Translations under genes and position numbers: made by a program
Notes under the pieces: generated by a model
Told to the model about the DNA's origin: nothing
Database searches by the model: none
The model's input: the letters and a program-made list of their open reading frames with translations, nothing else
Source of the DNA: CAVRGQ01 sp963720785
Lineage (GTDB): Bacteria > Actinomycetota > Acidimicrobiia > IMCC26256 > DASPTH01
DNA: 64,000 nt
Direction: 5' to 3'
Assembly (NCBI GenBank): GCA_963720785.1
Contig: CAVRGQ010000005.1
Span: 62,001 to 126,000 of the forward strand
Part shown: positions 8,875 to 17,439 of the stretch, one piece after another
How the letters are laid out: every line of letters begins with the position of its first letter
Numbering within the stretch: the stretch's first letter is position 1

Positions 8875-10081
8875 TCAGTTCGCGGGCGTGCAGGTGGTCT
8901 GCATGCCGTTGGGTGCGGTCATCTTGTGGTTCTTCAGGATCAGCGTCCACCAGCAGGAGTTGTGCGGGTGGTTCTCGCCGGCGGTGAAGGTGAGCGGGTT
9001 GGGTGCCAGCCCGTCGAGCGTCTCCCCGTTGAACGAGTTCATCGCGTCGGTGATGTCGGCCGCGGTGGGCGTGGTCGACGTGACCTTGCCCAGCGCCTTC
9101 TCGAACGCGATCGCCGCGGTCCACGTGGTGGTGGCGGGCTGCTTGAAGTCGCCCTTGAGCACCGAGGGTGCGTACTTCTTCATCACCTGCTGGAAGCGCT
9201 TCGTCGCGGGCGTGCTCGAGTCGAGGTACGGGAACGAGTAGACGGCCGCGATGGCCTCCTTGATGTTCGGGTCCTTCAGCCACGAGTTCTGCGAGATCTG
9301 GCCGTCACCCGAGGTCCAGCGCGGGAAGTAGCTCTGTCGCGCGCAGTCGCGGGCGATGTTCGGGAGTGCGGGGGCACCCTCGATGCCGACATCGGTCGTG
9401 CCGCTCTGCTTGAAGGTCACGCACGCGGCCGTGTAGTCGGGCTGCGAGTTGGTGACACCGACGCCATCGGTGAAGGTCAAGTTGTACTTCGCCGTCGCGG
9501 TCTTGAACAGCGGCGCGGCGGCTGCCGCCTGCGGCTGCGAGCTGTCGTAAGTGATCCCCATCTTCGTGCCGCCCTGCTCGGAGACGAGCTTGGCCTGGGC
9601 GAAGAGACCGTCGAGGATCGCCGTGGTGGTGACGCAGTAGAAGTTCTGGTCGCCGTTGAACTCGATCGCGTAGCAACCACCGCCGATGACGGGCACCTTG
9701 GCCTCGGTGGCGATCGGCAGCCACACCGAGGCGGTGGCCTGCCGCGTACTCACCGACGATCGCCACCGCGCCGGCGTCGATGAGCGACTTCATGGCGGCG
9801 GATGCCTTGGCCGGGTCGCCCTGGTCGTCCGCCGTCTTGACGACGATCTTGAACCCGTTCACGCCGCCCTTGCTGTTGACGTCCTTGGCCCAGGCCTGGA
9901 GCGTCTGGAAGGCGAACGGCCCCGACAGCGGCGCGCTCGAGGCCGCCGAGATGTTGCCGATGATTACCGTGCCCTTGAACGACGCTGCGCGCCGGGTCGA
10001 CGCGGCGGCCGTTGCGACCGTCGCGCCGGCAACGAGCGCCGCCACCGCGACGAGCATGACGAACTTGCGGATACGTGACAT
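8875..10081 (-). CDS. Liv-type ABC transporter substrate-binding protein, one frameshift near 9745
   Basis: About 401 residues after removing one extra base. It starts with a Sec signal peptide (MSRIRKFVMLVAVAALVAG, cleavage near ATAAAS) and no lipobox cysteine. Mature features of the Peripla_BP_6 fold: GTVIIGNISAASSAPLSG, KSLIDAGAVAIVGE, then after the break ATASVWLPIATEAKVPVIGGG, and a C-terminal half with MGITYDSS and GETLDGLAPNPLTFTAGENH. The start ATG at 10081 follows AAGGGGGG. First gene of the importer operon. Conserved cysteines (GGCYAIE, FYCVT, AACVTF, RDCAR) suggest disulfides outside the membrane. Ligand not predictable from sequence. Confidence 0.88.
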
Positions 10082-10156
10082 TGTCCCCCCTTGGAATCGT
10101 GCACTGAATGTACCTCTGTGCCTGACCAGTTGCAGCGCGGGGAGTAGAACTTCCGC

Positions 10157-10609
10157 ATGGCACCCCAGCTCACCGACGAAGAGCTCGTCGAGCGCTTCCG
10201 CAGTTACCAGCTCGACCACGACAACAAGGCCCAGTTCCGCGGCTGGCTGGAGCACCGGCTGCTCGTGATGCGCTGCGGCGACTGCGGCACCTGGCACGAG
10301 CCGGCGAAGCCGATCTGCCCCGCGTGCTGGTCGACGAACGTCGCGCCGCAACCGGTCAGTGGTCGGGGCACGATCTTCATGGTCATCTTCGTGTACCAGG
10401 GGCCGCCCGCCGAGGGCGTCGACTACACAGCCGGCTACCCCGTCGCGACGGTCGAACTCGAGGAGCAGCCGGGCCTGCGCTACACGAGCACGGTCGTCGG
10501 TGCGCCGAACGACGACATCGTGATCGGCGCACCCGTCGAGCTCGACTGGGCCGAGCGCGCCGGCGCGCCGTTGCCGGTCTTCCGCCTCGCAGGGACGGTG
10601 GCCCGATGA
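10157..10609 (+). CDS. Zn-ribbon/OB-fold protein (DUF35), partner of thiolase-like lipid-transfer protein
   Basis: 150 residues. The N-terminal helix is followed by a rubredoxin-like zinc ribbon with complete ligands, CGDCGTWHEPAKPICPAC near residues 38-55, then an OB-fold (GRGTIFMVIFVYQGP to PVFRLAGTV). DUF35 proteins bind acyl-CoA and dock on thiolase-like Ltp proteins; in steroid side-chain degradation such pairs act as retro-aldolases. Its stop overlaps the start of the Ltp gene (ATGA), as expected for a complex. It heads a rightward operon divergent from the importer. TAGAAC lies 6 nt before the ATG, possibly a near-leaderless promoter. Confidence 0.9.
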   Translation: MAPQLTDEELVERFRSYQLDHDNKAQFRGWLEHRLLVMRCGDCGTWHEPAKPICPACWSTNVAPQPVSGRGTIFMVIFVYQGPPAEGVDYTAGYPVATVELEEQPGLRYTSTVVGAPNDDIVIGAPVELDWAERAGAPLPVFRLAGTVAR

Positions 10610-11775
10610 TCTCGGCCCGCAACCCGGCGAAGGACCAGGTCGCGATCGCCAACGCCGCGACCACCGGCTTCTCGCGCGACGCCGGAGCCGTGAGCGCGGG
10701 CGCGCTCGCGCTCGACGCCTGCACGAAGGTCCTGCGCGACACGGGGCTCACCGCGGCCGACGTCGACGGCATCTGCGGCTCGATGCCCCAGGCGTCGTAC
10801 ATCCAGGCCGCGCTGGGGATCCCCGAGCTCACGTACTACGCGAACCCGCAGATCCCGTTCGTGAACCAGCTCGTCGCCGCGATGTCGGCCGTGCACAGCG
10901 GCATCTGCGACGTCGTCCTCGCGTACCACTCGGTGTACCGCAGCCCGATGTTCTCCCGCTCGGCGGCGAAGGACCCGTTCCGGCGATCGGGGGGCTTCGG
11001 CGCCGGCATGCCGATCCCGCCGCCGGAGTCGATCTTCGGAGCGGTCGGCTACACCGCGTGGGCGTCGCGGTACCTGTACGAGTACGGCGCGAAGCGCGAG
11101 CACTTCGGGTACGTCGCGATCAACGACCGGTCGAACGCGGCCCGCAACCCCGGGGCGGCGATGCGCGAACCCCTCTCGATGGAGGACTACCTCCAGGCCC
11201 GCATGATCCGGTGGCCGCTGTGCCTCCTCGACATGGACGTGCCCGTCGACGGCGCCGACGCGTTCGTGATCACGACTGCCGAGCGGGCACGCGACCTCCC
11301 CCACGCGCCGGTCCTCGTCAACGCGGCGGCCCTCGGCATGATCGACAAGAACGACGAGGCCCAGCAACCGAGCCTCCGCCGGAACGGGCAGCACGTCGTC
11401 GTCGACGCGCTCAAGGCGAAGAGCGACTTCTGGATCGACGACTGCGACGTCTACTTCCCCTACGACGGCTTCAGCGTGATCACGCTCAACTGGATCGAGA
11501 ACGCCGGGTGGTGCGGTCCCGGGGAGGCGGGCGCGTTCATCGAGGCGAACTGGGACGCCGAGGCCAACCGGATCCTCATCGACGGGCGCATCCCCGTGAA
11601 CCCGCACGGCGGCTCGCTCTCCGAGGGCGGCACGCAGGGGTCGGGGCACATCCGGGAAGCGGTGCTGCAACTGCAGGGACGCGCGGGCGAACGCCAGGTC
11701 GCCGGCGCCGAGACCGCGATCGTGACCGCGGGCGGCTTCTTCTTCAACGCGCAGGGTTGCACCCTGCACGTCTGA
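10606..11775 (+). CDS. Thiolase-fold lipid-transfer protein (Ltp/SCP2-thiolase-like)
   Basis: 389 residues, close to the Ltp family. N-terminal ARNPAKDQVAIANAATTGFSRDAG is typical of non-condensing thiolase homologues. The thiolase CxG-type nucleophile motif is absent; the region reads SAVHSGICDVVLAYHSVYRSP. Later come AINDRSNAARNPGAAM and the C-terminal GGSLSEGGTQGSGHIREAV, which retains the thiolase His-loop geometry. With DUF35 it probably performs retro-aldol release of a short acyl unit rather than thiolysis; inferred from family and order. ATG 10606 lies inside the DUF35 stop. A true thiolase follows two genes later. Confidence 0.85.
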   Translation: MISARNPAKDQVAIANAATTGFSRDAGAVSAGALALDACTKVLRDTGLTAADVDGICGSMPQASYIQAALGIPELTYYANPQIPFVNQLVAAMSAVHSGICDVVLAYHSVYRSPMFSRSAAKDPFRRSGGFGAGMPIPPPESIFGAVGYTAWASRYLYEYGAKREHFGYVAINDRSNAARNPGAAMREPLSMEDYLQARMIRWPLCLLDMDVPVDGADAFVITTAERARDLPHAPVLVNAAALGMIDKNDEAQQPSLRRNGQHVVVDALKAKSDFWIDDCDVYFPYDGFSVITLNWIENAGWCGPGEAGAFIEANWDAEANRILIDGRIPVNPHGGSLSEGGTQGSGHIREAVLQLQGRAGERQVAGAETAIVTAGGFFFNAQGCTLHV

Positions 11776-11796
11776 TCGACACTGAGCGTTCCGGAC

Positions 11797-11877
11797 GTGG
11801 ACATCCCGATCTCCGCGCAGACCGGCATCGTGGAGCCGCAGGACCTGATCGAGTTCCTCGAAGGAGTCGCAAGATGA
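11797..11877 (+). CDS. Possible 26-residue mini-ORF between lipid-transfer protein and crotonase
   Basis: GTG at 11797 opens VDIPISAQTGIVEPQDLI then EFLEGVAR, ending at TGA 11875-11877, which overlaps the crotonase ATG (11874) in an ATGA junction. The frame is the same as the upstream Ltp gene and is open from its TGA (11773) onward, so it could also be a stop-codon-separated Ltp tail of 33 residues. Composition is protein-like, not shadow-like. No Shine-Dalgarno site is clear and I do not recognise the family. Confidence 0.35.
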   Translation: MDIPISAQTGIVEPQDLIEFLEGVAR

Positions 11878-12683
11878 CCAGCAACGCCGCCGAACCGGTC
11901 GTGCTGTGCGAGAAGCGCGACGGCGTCGCGACAGTCACCCTGAACCGTCCCGAGCGCATGAACGCGTGGACGTACGAGATGGAGGTCGCCTACTTCGACC
12001 TCGTCGACCAGCTCGACGACGATCCCGAGGTCCGCGCGGTGGTCCTCACCGGCGCGGGGCGCGGGTTCTGCCCCGGCCTCGACGCCTCCGTGCTCGCCGA
12101 ACGCACCGCCGGGGTGCGCGGCCAGGAGGGCGAGGACCGGCCGATGTACCACGCGGCCGCGCTGCGGAAGCCGCTGGTCGCTGCGATCAACGGCGGGTGC
12201 GCGGGCATCGGGCTGGTCCAGGCCCTGGTGGCCGACGTCCGCTTCGCGGCCGCAGGCGTCAAGCTCGCGACGTCGTTCACCCGCCGCGGCCTGGTCGCCG
12301 AGTTCGGGAGCTCGTGGATGCTCACGCGCCTCGTGGGCACCGGCAACGCGATGGATCTGCTGCTGTCGGGCCGCGCGGTGACGGCCGAGGAGGCGCTCGC
12401 CCTCGGGCTCGTCAACCGCGTGTACCCGCCCGACGAGCTGCTGCCGGCGGCCCAGGCCTACGCGCAGGACCTGGCCACGAACTGCTCGCCGATCGCGATG
12501 CAGGGTGTGAAGGAGCAGGTGGCCCAGGACTGGGCCCGCACACTCGAGGAGTCCGCGCGCGACGCGACCCGGATGGTCCGCGATCCGGTCTACCGGGTCG
12601 ACTTCACGGAGGGGGTCACTGCGTTCGCCGAGAAGCGCGCGCCCGCCTTCGCCTCGCTCCCCTCTCGATCCAAGGAGAACTGA
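11874..12683 (+). CDS. Enoyl-CoA hydratase/isomerase family protein
   Basis: 269 residues. GVATVTLNRPERMNAWTYEM at the N-terminus, oxyanion loop GAGRGFCPGLDAS, second oxyanion NGGCAGIGLVQAL, and the glutamate-bearing loop RRGLVAEFGSSWMLTRLVG near residue 140, so an acidic catalytic residue is present. The crotonase at 34453 shares the unusual FCPGLD and RRGL-AE-GSSW motifs and is a close paralogue. Third (or fourth) gene of the DUF35-Ltp operon and 1 nt before the thiolase, so it probably hydrates the enoyl-CoA feeding either cleavage step. AAGGAG precedes the ATG by 6 nt. Confidence 0.9.
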   Translation: MTSNAAEPVVLCEKRDGVATVTLNRPERMNAWTYEMEVAYFDLVDQLDDDPEVRAVVLTGAGRGFCPGLDASVLAERTAGVRGQEGEDRPMYHAAALRKPLVAAINGGCAGIGLVQALVADVRFAAAGVKLATSFTRRGLVAEFGSSWMLTRLVGTGNAMDLLLSGRAVTAEEALALGLVNRVYPPDELLPAAQAYAQDLATNCSPIAMQGVKEQVAQDWARTLEESARDATRMVRDPVYRVDFTEGVTAFAEKRAPAFASLPSRSKEN

Positions 12684-12684
12684 C

Positions 12685-13852
12685 ATGCGTGACGTCGTCG
12701 TGGTGGAAGCAGTCCGGAGCCCGGTCGGGCGCCGCAACGGTGGCCTGTCGGGTATGCACTCGGCCGACCTGCTCTCGACCGTCCAGTCCGCGCTGATCGA
12801 ACGATCCGGCATCGACCCCGCCGAGGTCGGCCAGGTCGTGGGCGGCTGCGTGGGTCAGGTGGGCATGCAGTCGGCCAACATCACGCGCACCGCGTGGTTG
12901 CAGTCGGGCCTGCCGCTGACCGCCGCCGGCACCACCGTGCACACCCAGTGCGGCTCGTCGCAACAGGCGTCGAACCTCGCCTACGCACTCGTGGGAGCCG
13001 GTGTCGTCGACGTCGCGGTCTCGTGCGGGGTCGAGGTGATGAGCCGGGTGCCCATGGGCTCGAGCGTGCCCAAGGAGCCCGACCTCGGCACCCCGATGAA
13101 CGACAACTACCGGGCGCACTACGAGCACACCAGCCAGTTCGAGGGAGCCGAGCGCATCGCCGAGACGTTCGGACTGCAGCGTGAGGACCTCGACGCGTTC
13201 GGTCTCGCGTCGCAGCAGCGCGCCGCGCGGGCCTGGGCCGAGGGCCGCTTCGACGGCCAGATCGTGCCGGTCGAGGCGCCGGCGCCCGACGGCGACGGTG
13301 ACGCGCACCATCACCCGCGACGAGGGCATGCGCGAAACGAGCCTCGAGACGCTGGCCGGGCTGAAGCCGGTGATGGACCGCGACCCCGCGTTCCACACTG
13401 CGGGCACCGCGTCGCAGATCAGCGACGGTGCGGGCGCGCTCCTGCTCATGACCGAGGAGAAGGCGTCCTCGCTCGGGCTCGAGCCGAAGGTGCGCATCGT
13501 CGACACGTGCATCGTCGGGAGCGACCCGGTGCTCATGCTCACCGGACCGATCCCCGCGACCGAGCATCTCCTCGGGCGCAACGGGCTCACGATGGACGAC
13601 ATCGACCTCGTCGAGATCAACGAGGCCTTCGCCTCCGTCGTGCTGGGCTGGCAGCGGGCGACCGGTGCCGACCTGGAGCTGGTCAACCCGAACGGCGGCG
13701 CGATCGCGCTGGGCCACCCCCTCGGCGGTACCGGCACGATCCTGCTGACCAAGGCGATCCACGAGCTCGAGCGTTCGGGCAAGCGGCGAGCGCTCGTGAC
13801 GATGTGCTGCGGCGGTGGCCTCGGCACGGGCACGCTGATCGAGCGCATCTGA
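12685..13852 (+). CDS. Acetyl-CoA C-acyltransferase (thiolase), one frameshift near 13300
   Basis: 389 residues after removing one extra base in the run near 13300. N-terminal EAVRSPVGRRNGGLSG, nucleophile cysteine in TQCGSSQQASNLAY near residue 92, then after the break ITRDEGMRETSLETLAGL, the NEAFASVVLGW motif, GGAIALGHPLGGTG with the catalytic His, and C-terminal MCCGGGLGTGTLIERI with the second Cys. Cytoplasmic thiolase that cleaves 3-ketoacyl-CoA. It starts 1 nt after the crotonase stop and ends the operon. The stop region is tandemly duplicated (13838-13866), and a hairpin terminator follows. Confidence 0.9.
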
Positions 13853-13866
13853 TCGACCGCATCTGA
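13838..13866 (+). repeat. 14-bp tandem duplication of the thiolase stop region
   Basis: TGATCGAGCGCATC at 13837-13850 is followed by TGATCGACCGCATC and a further TGA. The thiolase stop (13850-13852) is thus copied at 13864-13866, in another frame because the period is 14. Confidence 0.7.
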
Positions 13867-13867
13867 G

Positions 13868-13903
13868 CAGAGTGGCGGTCGCGAGCGCCGGGCCGCCGCT
13901 CTG
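13868..13903 (+). terminator. Hairpin terminator of the DUF35-Ltp-thiolase operon
   Basis: CAGAGTGGCGG (13868-13878) pairs with CCGCCGCTCTG (13893-13903), 11 bp with one G-U pair, and is followed by TTTATATT. This is the clearest intrinsic terminator in the window. Its T-rich tail contains the -10 box of the next gene. Confidence 0.65.
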
Positions 13904-13905
13904 TT

Positions 13906-13911
13906 TATATT
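13906..13911 (+). promoter_or_regulatory. -10 box, leaderless promoter of the CoxL-like gene
   Basis: TATATT ends 7 nt before the ATG at 13919, so transcription should start at or next to the start codon. No Shine-Dalgarno sequence is present. The presumed -35 region falls inside the preceding terminator hairpin. Confidence 0.55.
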
Positions 13912-13918
13912 CAGTGGC

Positions 13919-16261
13919 ATGAATTCGAACCCCTCGCCCGTGGCCGCGCGGTTCGTCGGCCAGTCGGTCACCCGCAAGGAGGACCGGCGCCTGCTCACCG
14001 GGCACGGCGAGTACGTCGCCGACGCCGCCTTCCCCGGCCTCCTGCACGCCGCCTTCCTGCGCAGCGACATCGCACGCGGCGCCGTCACGCGCGTCGACAC
14101 CAGCGCGGCGGAGCAGCTCGACGGCGTCGTCGCCGTGTTCACGTGGGCCGACTTCCACGGCATGTTCGGGGAGGCCTGGCACGCGATGCTCGGTGAGGAG
14201 CTCGTCGTGCCGCCACCGCTCGCGATCACCGACGTCCGCTTCGTCGGGGACCCGATCGCCCTGGTGGTCGCGCGCGACCGCTACGTCGCCGAGGACGCGT
14301 GCGAGCTCATCGAGGTCGACTACGACGCGCAGACCGCGGTCGTCGACTACCGCGACGCGGGCGCCGACACGGACAACGTCGTGCACGCGGGCTGGGGCCT
14401 CGAGTCGAACACGATGGTCGCGGTGCCGTTCACGCCGCTGTCCGGGGATCTCGACGACGTGTTCGGCAGCGCGGCCCACGTGGTCGAGTGCACGATCGAG
14501 CAGAACCGCTACGTCGCGGCGCCGATGGAGACCCGCGGGATCCTGGCCGCGTGGGAGCCCGTCCGGGAGGAGCTGCGCATCATCGCCGCGACCCAGTCGG
14601 TCCACGAGACGCGCAACTTCTTTGCCCGCTACCTCGACATCCCCGAGGGCGCGGTGCACGTGACGGCGCGTGACGTCGGCGGCGGCTTCGGGCAGAAGAT
14701 GTTCGTGTACCGCGAGGAGTGCGCGATCGTGCTCGCGGCGCGCAAGCTCGGCCGGCCCGTGAAGTGGATCGAGGACCGTCGCGAGAACCTCATCGCGGCC
14801 GGGCACTCGCGCAACGAGCAGGGCCGGATCCGGATGGCGGTCGACGCCGACGGCACGATCCAGGCCATCACCATGGACCACGTGGCCGACGTCGGCGCGT
14901 ACGCGGCGTGCCCCGCGGTCGTCGACCCGATGCTCGTGCCCGGGCCGTACAAGATCCCGCGCTACGGCTTCTCCATGTCGATGGTGTGGACGAACACCGC
15001 GGGCAAGGCCGCCTACCGCGGGCCGTGGATGTTCGAGACGACCGTGCGCGAGATGGCGCTCGACTACGCGGCGCGGGAGATCGGGATCGACCCCGCCGAG
15101 TTCCGGCGCCGGAACCTGCTGGCGTTTGCCGACCTGCCGTTCGTGTCGCCCACCGGCAACGCGTTCCAGGAGATCACACCGCTCGAGACGCTCGAGCAGG
15201 CGCTCGAGATGCTCGACTACGAGGCCTTCCGCGCCGAGCAGGCCGCCGCGTTCGCCGAGGGCCGCTGGCTCGGGGTCGGGATCTGCGCGTACGTGGAGCC
15301 CACCTCGATGGGCGGCCCGACGCTACACACCGAGGGAGCCACCGTGCGGGTGGAGTCGAGCGGGAAGGTCGTCGCGTACCTCGGCACCACGTCGCACGGG
15401 CAGAGCGTCGAGACGACGATGGCGCAGATCGTCGCCGAGCACCTCGGCGTCGACTACGACGACGTCACCGTGGTGCAGGCCGACAGCCAGAGCACGCCCT
15501 ACGGCCCGGGCACCGGGGGGAGCCGCACCGCCGTGGTCGCCGGTGGCGCCGCGCGCGAGGCGACCGTCGCCGTGCGCGACAAGGTGCTGCAGGTCGCGGC
15601 CCACGCGATGGAGGCGGCGCCCGAGGACCTCGAGATCGCCGACGGCACGGTGTCGGTGCGAGGCACCCCGTCGAAGTCGATGACGCTGCGCGAGGTCGCG
15701 AAGCTCGCCTACACCAACTCCGACCAGTTGCCCGCCGACATCTCGAGTGGCCTCGAGGCGACCGTGCGCTTCCGGCCGAACCGGTTCCCGACGTGGTCCA
15801 ACGCCACGCACGTGTGCGTGGTGGAGATCGACAGCGAGACGTACGCGCCCCGCATCCTGCGCTACATCGTGTCGGAGGACTGCGGGAAGATGATCAACCC
15901 GATGATCGTCGAGGGCCAGATCTTCGGCGGCGTGGTGCAGGGCCTCGGCGGCGTGCTGCTGGAGGACTTCGTCTACGACAGCGACGGCAACCCGCTCACC
16001 AGCACCCTCGTCGACTACCTGTTGCCCACGACCACCGAGGTGCCCGACATCGAGATCGGCCACATCGAGACGGAGTCGACGACCAACCCCGGAGGGTTCA
16101 AGGGCATGGGCGAAGGCGGCGCCATCGGCGCGCACGCCGCGGTCGCCAACGCCGTCGGCGACGCGCTGTGGCAACTGGGTGTGCAGGTCACGCGCACTCC
16201 GCTCGGGCCCGAGCAGATCTTCGAATTGGTGCAGGAGGCGCGGCGCACGGCCGCGTCGTGA
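13919..16261 (+). CDS. CoxL-like molybdopterin-binding hydroxylase large subunit (xanthine dehydrogenase family)
   Basis: 780 residues, normal for the large subunit. N-terminal SVTRKEDRRLLTGHGEYVAD; molybdopterin motifs ARDVGGGFGQKM near 255, the active loop NTAGKAAYRGPWMFE near 360 (form-II-like AYRG, not the AYRCSFR of true CO dehydrogenase), GPGTGGSRTAVVAGG near 530, and the C-terminal GMGEGGAIGAHAAVANAV with the catalytic Glu. It would hydroxylate a C-H bond with water. The usual FAD (CoxM) and 2Fe-2S (CoxS) subunits are not in the window; a 3Fe-4S ferredoxin follows 19 nt later. Substrate unknown; CO oxidation unlikely. Confidence 0.9.
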   Translation: MNSNPSPVAARFVGQSVTRKEDRRLLTGHGEYVADAAFPGLLHAAFLRSDIARGAVTRVDTSAAEQLDGVVAVFTWADFHGMFGEAWHAMLGEELVVPPPLAITDVRFVGDPIALVVARDRYVAEDACELIEVDYDAQTAVVDYRDAGADTDNVVHAGWGLESNTMVAVPFTPLSGDLDDVFGSAAHVVECTIEQNRYVAAPMETRGILAAWEPVREELRIIAATQSVHETRNFFARYLDIPEGAVHVTARDVGGGFGQKMFVYREECAIVLAARKLGRPVKWIEDRRENLIAAGHSRNEQGRIRMAVDADGTIQAITMDHVADVGAYAACPAVVDPMLVPGPYKIPRYGFSMSMVWTNTAGKAAYRGPWMFETTVREMALDYAAREIGIDPAEFRRRNLLAFADLPFVSPTGNAFQEITPLETLEQALEMLDYEAFRAEQAAAFAEGRWLGVGICAYVEPTSMGGPTLHTEGATVRVESSGKVVAYLGTTSHGQSVETTMAQIVAEHLGVDYDDVTVVQADSQSTPYGPGTGGSRTAVVAGGAAREATVAVRDKVLQVAAHAMEAAPEDLEIADGTVSVRGTPSKSMTLREVAKLAYTNSDQLPADISSGLEATVRFRPNRFPTWSNATHVCVVEIDSETYAPRILRYIVSEDCGKMINPMIVEGQIFGGVVQGLGGVLLEDFVYDSDGNPLTSTLVDYLLPTTTEVPDIEIGHIETESTTNPGGFKGMGEGGAIGAHAAVANAVGDALWQLGVQVTRTPLGPEQIFELVQEARRTAAS

Positions 16262-16280
16262 CGACCCGGGGGAAGAGGTC

Positions 16281-16472
16281 ATGAAGATCCACGTCGACGA
16301 CGACATCTGCACCGGCCACGGCCGCTGTTACGCGCTCGCGCCCGACTTGTTCGACGCCGACGACGTCGGTCACTCCCGACCGCTCGTCACCGAGGTGCCG
16401 GCGGGGCTCGAGGCCCAGGCCACGCTCGCCGCGCAGAACTGTCCCGAGCAGGCGATCAGCCTGTCGGAGTGA
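16281..16472 (+). CDS. [3Fe-4S] ferredoxin, P450-associated type
   Basis: 63 residues. Ligand pattern C10-x2-H13-x2-C16 and C54-P, the standard arrangement of actinobacterial 3Fe-4S ferredoxins, in which His or another residue replaces the second Cys. Soluble one-electron carrier to P450s. GGAAGAGG precedes the ATG by 3 nt. It lies between the CoxL-like gene and an SDR, and no P450 is adjacent; the two P450s at 35295 and 53862 are candidate partners. It might alternatively serve the CoxL-like enzyme, which lacks its own iron-sulfur subunit here. Confidence 0.9.
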   Translation: MKIHVDDDICTGHGRCYALAPDLFDADDVGHSRPLVTEVPAGLEAQATLAAQNCPEQAISLSE

Positions 16473-16533
16473 GCGAACACGCCGCGACGCCACGGAATCG
16501 GGCACACCACCGACACCACCGAAGGGAAGCCGC

Positions 16534-17439
16534 ATGAGACTCGAGGACAAGGTCGTCGTCATCACCGGGGCGGGGCACGGGCTCGGGAGGGACGCCGGGC
16601 GCCTCTTCGCCGCCGAGGGCGCGAAGGTCGTCGCCACCGACATCGTCGACACCCACGTGCGGTCGCTCGCCGAGGAGATCACCGCGAGCGGCGGGCAGGC
16701 CACGTACCTCCGGGCCGACGTCACCAGCCCGGCCGACAACGCCGGTGCGGTGCAGCACGCGGTCGACACCTTCGGCCGCCTCGACGTCATGTACTGCAAC
16801 GCCGGCATTCCCGAGATCGGCTTCGGCCAGATCTCGTTCGTCGACCTGCCACTCGAGGACTACGAGAAGGTCGTGGCCGTCAACCAGACGGGCGTGTTCC
16901 TCGGCGCGCAGGCCGCGGCGCGGCAGTTCCTGCGTCAGGGCGACGGCGGCAACATCGTGGTGACCACCTCCGCCGCCGGGCTCGTCGCGTACCCGGGCTT
17001 CCGCAGCTACACGTCGGCGAAGCACGGCGCGAACGGGCTGGTGAAGGCGCTCGCCACCGAACTCGGCCAGCACGGCATCCGCATCAACGCGCTCTGCCCG
17101 TTCCACGGCATGTCCGCGAACTTCCCGGGTTCCGCAGAGGACGCGCCCCTCGACCTGTCGTACGAGGAGGCCGAGGGCGCTTGGGACAAGTCGGCGACCG
17201 CGATCCCGCTCAAGCTCGACCGGCCACCGCACATCCGCGACAGCGCCAACCTCGCGCTCTTCCTGGCGTCCGACGAGTCGGCGTACATGTCGGGCCTGTG
17301 CATCCCCGCGTGCGACGGCGGCACGTTCGCGGCGGGTGGCGCTCCCGCTCGGCGGCTTCTGACGCTTCTGGCGCGTCGAGGCGACGACGGCGTCAGATCG
17401 TCGTCGAACCCATGTCGACGGGCATCTGGATGCCGGTGA
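16534..17439 (+). CDS. SDR family oxidoreductase
   Basis: NAD(P)-dependent dehydrogenase: TGAGHGLGRDAG at residues 11-22, CNAG near 88, TSAAGLVAYPGF, and active YTSAK near 158. It has a long insert after INALCPFHGMSANF. The reading frame gives 301 residues and runs 47 nt into the opposing SDR. Just before that, a shift by one base would end the protein as ALPLGGF at TGA 17360-17362, a more natural SDR end, so a small indel near 17340 is possible. Follows the ferredoxin by 61 nt with GAAGGGA before the ATG. Probably oxidises the alcohol product of a nearby hydroxylase. Confidence 0.85.
   Translation: MRLEDKVVVITGAGHGLGRDAGRLFAAEGAKVVATDIVDTHVRSLAEEITASGGQATYLRADVTSPADNAGAVQHAVDTFGRLDVMYCNAGIPEIGFGQISFVDLPLEDYEKVVAVNQTGVFLGAQAAARQFLRQGDGGNIVVTTSAAGLVAYPGFRSYTSAKHGANGLVKALATELGQHGIRINALCPFHGMSANFPGSAEDAPLDLSYEEAEGAWDKSATAIPLKLDRPPHIRDSANLALFLASDESAYMSGLCIPACDGGTFAAGGAPARRLLTLLARRGDDGVRSSSNPCRRASGCR

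Noticed and set aside
12685..13866. Programmed frameshifting in the thiolase and other genes
   Set aside because: No slippery heptamer, downstream pseudoknot or internal Shine-Dalgarno site is seen, and more than twenty unrelated genes would need it. Sequence error is simpler.
13919..16261. Carbon monoxide dehydrogenase large subunit
   Set aside because: The active loop reads AYRGPWM rather than AYRCSFR, and no coxM or coxS is adjacent, so CO oxidation is not supported.
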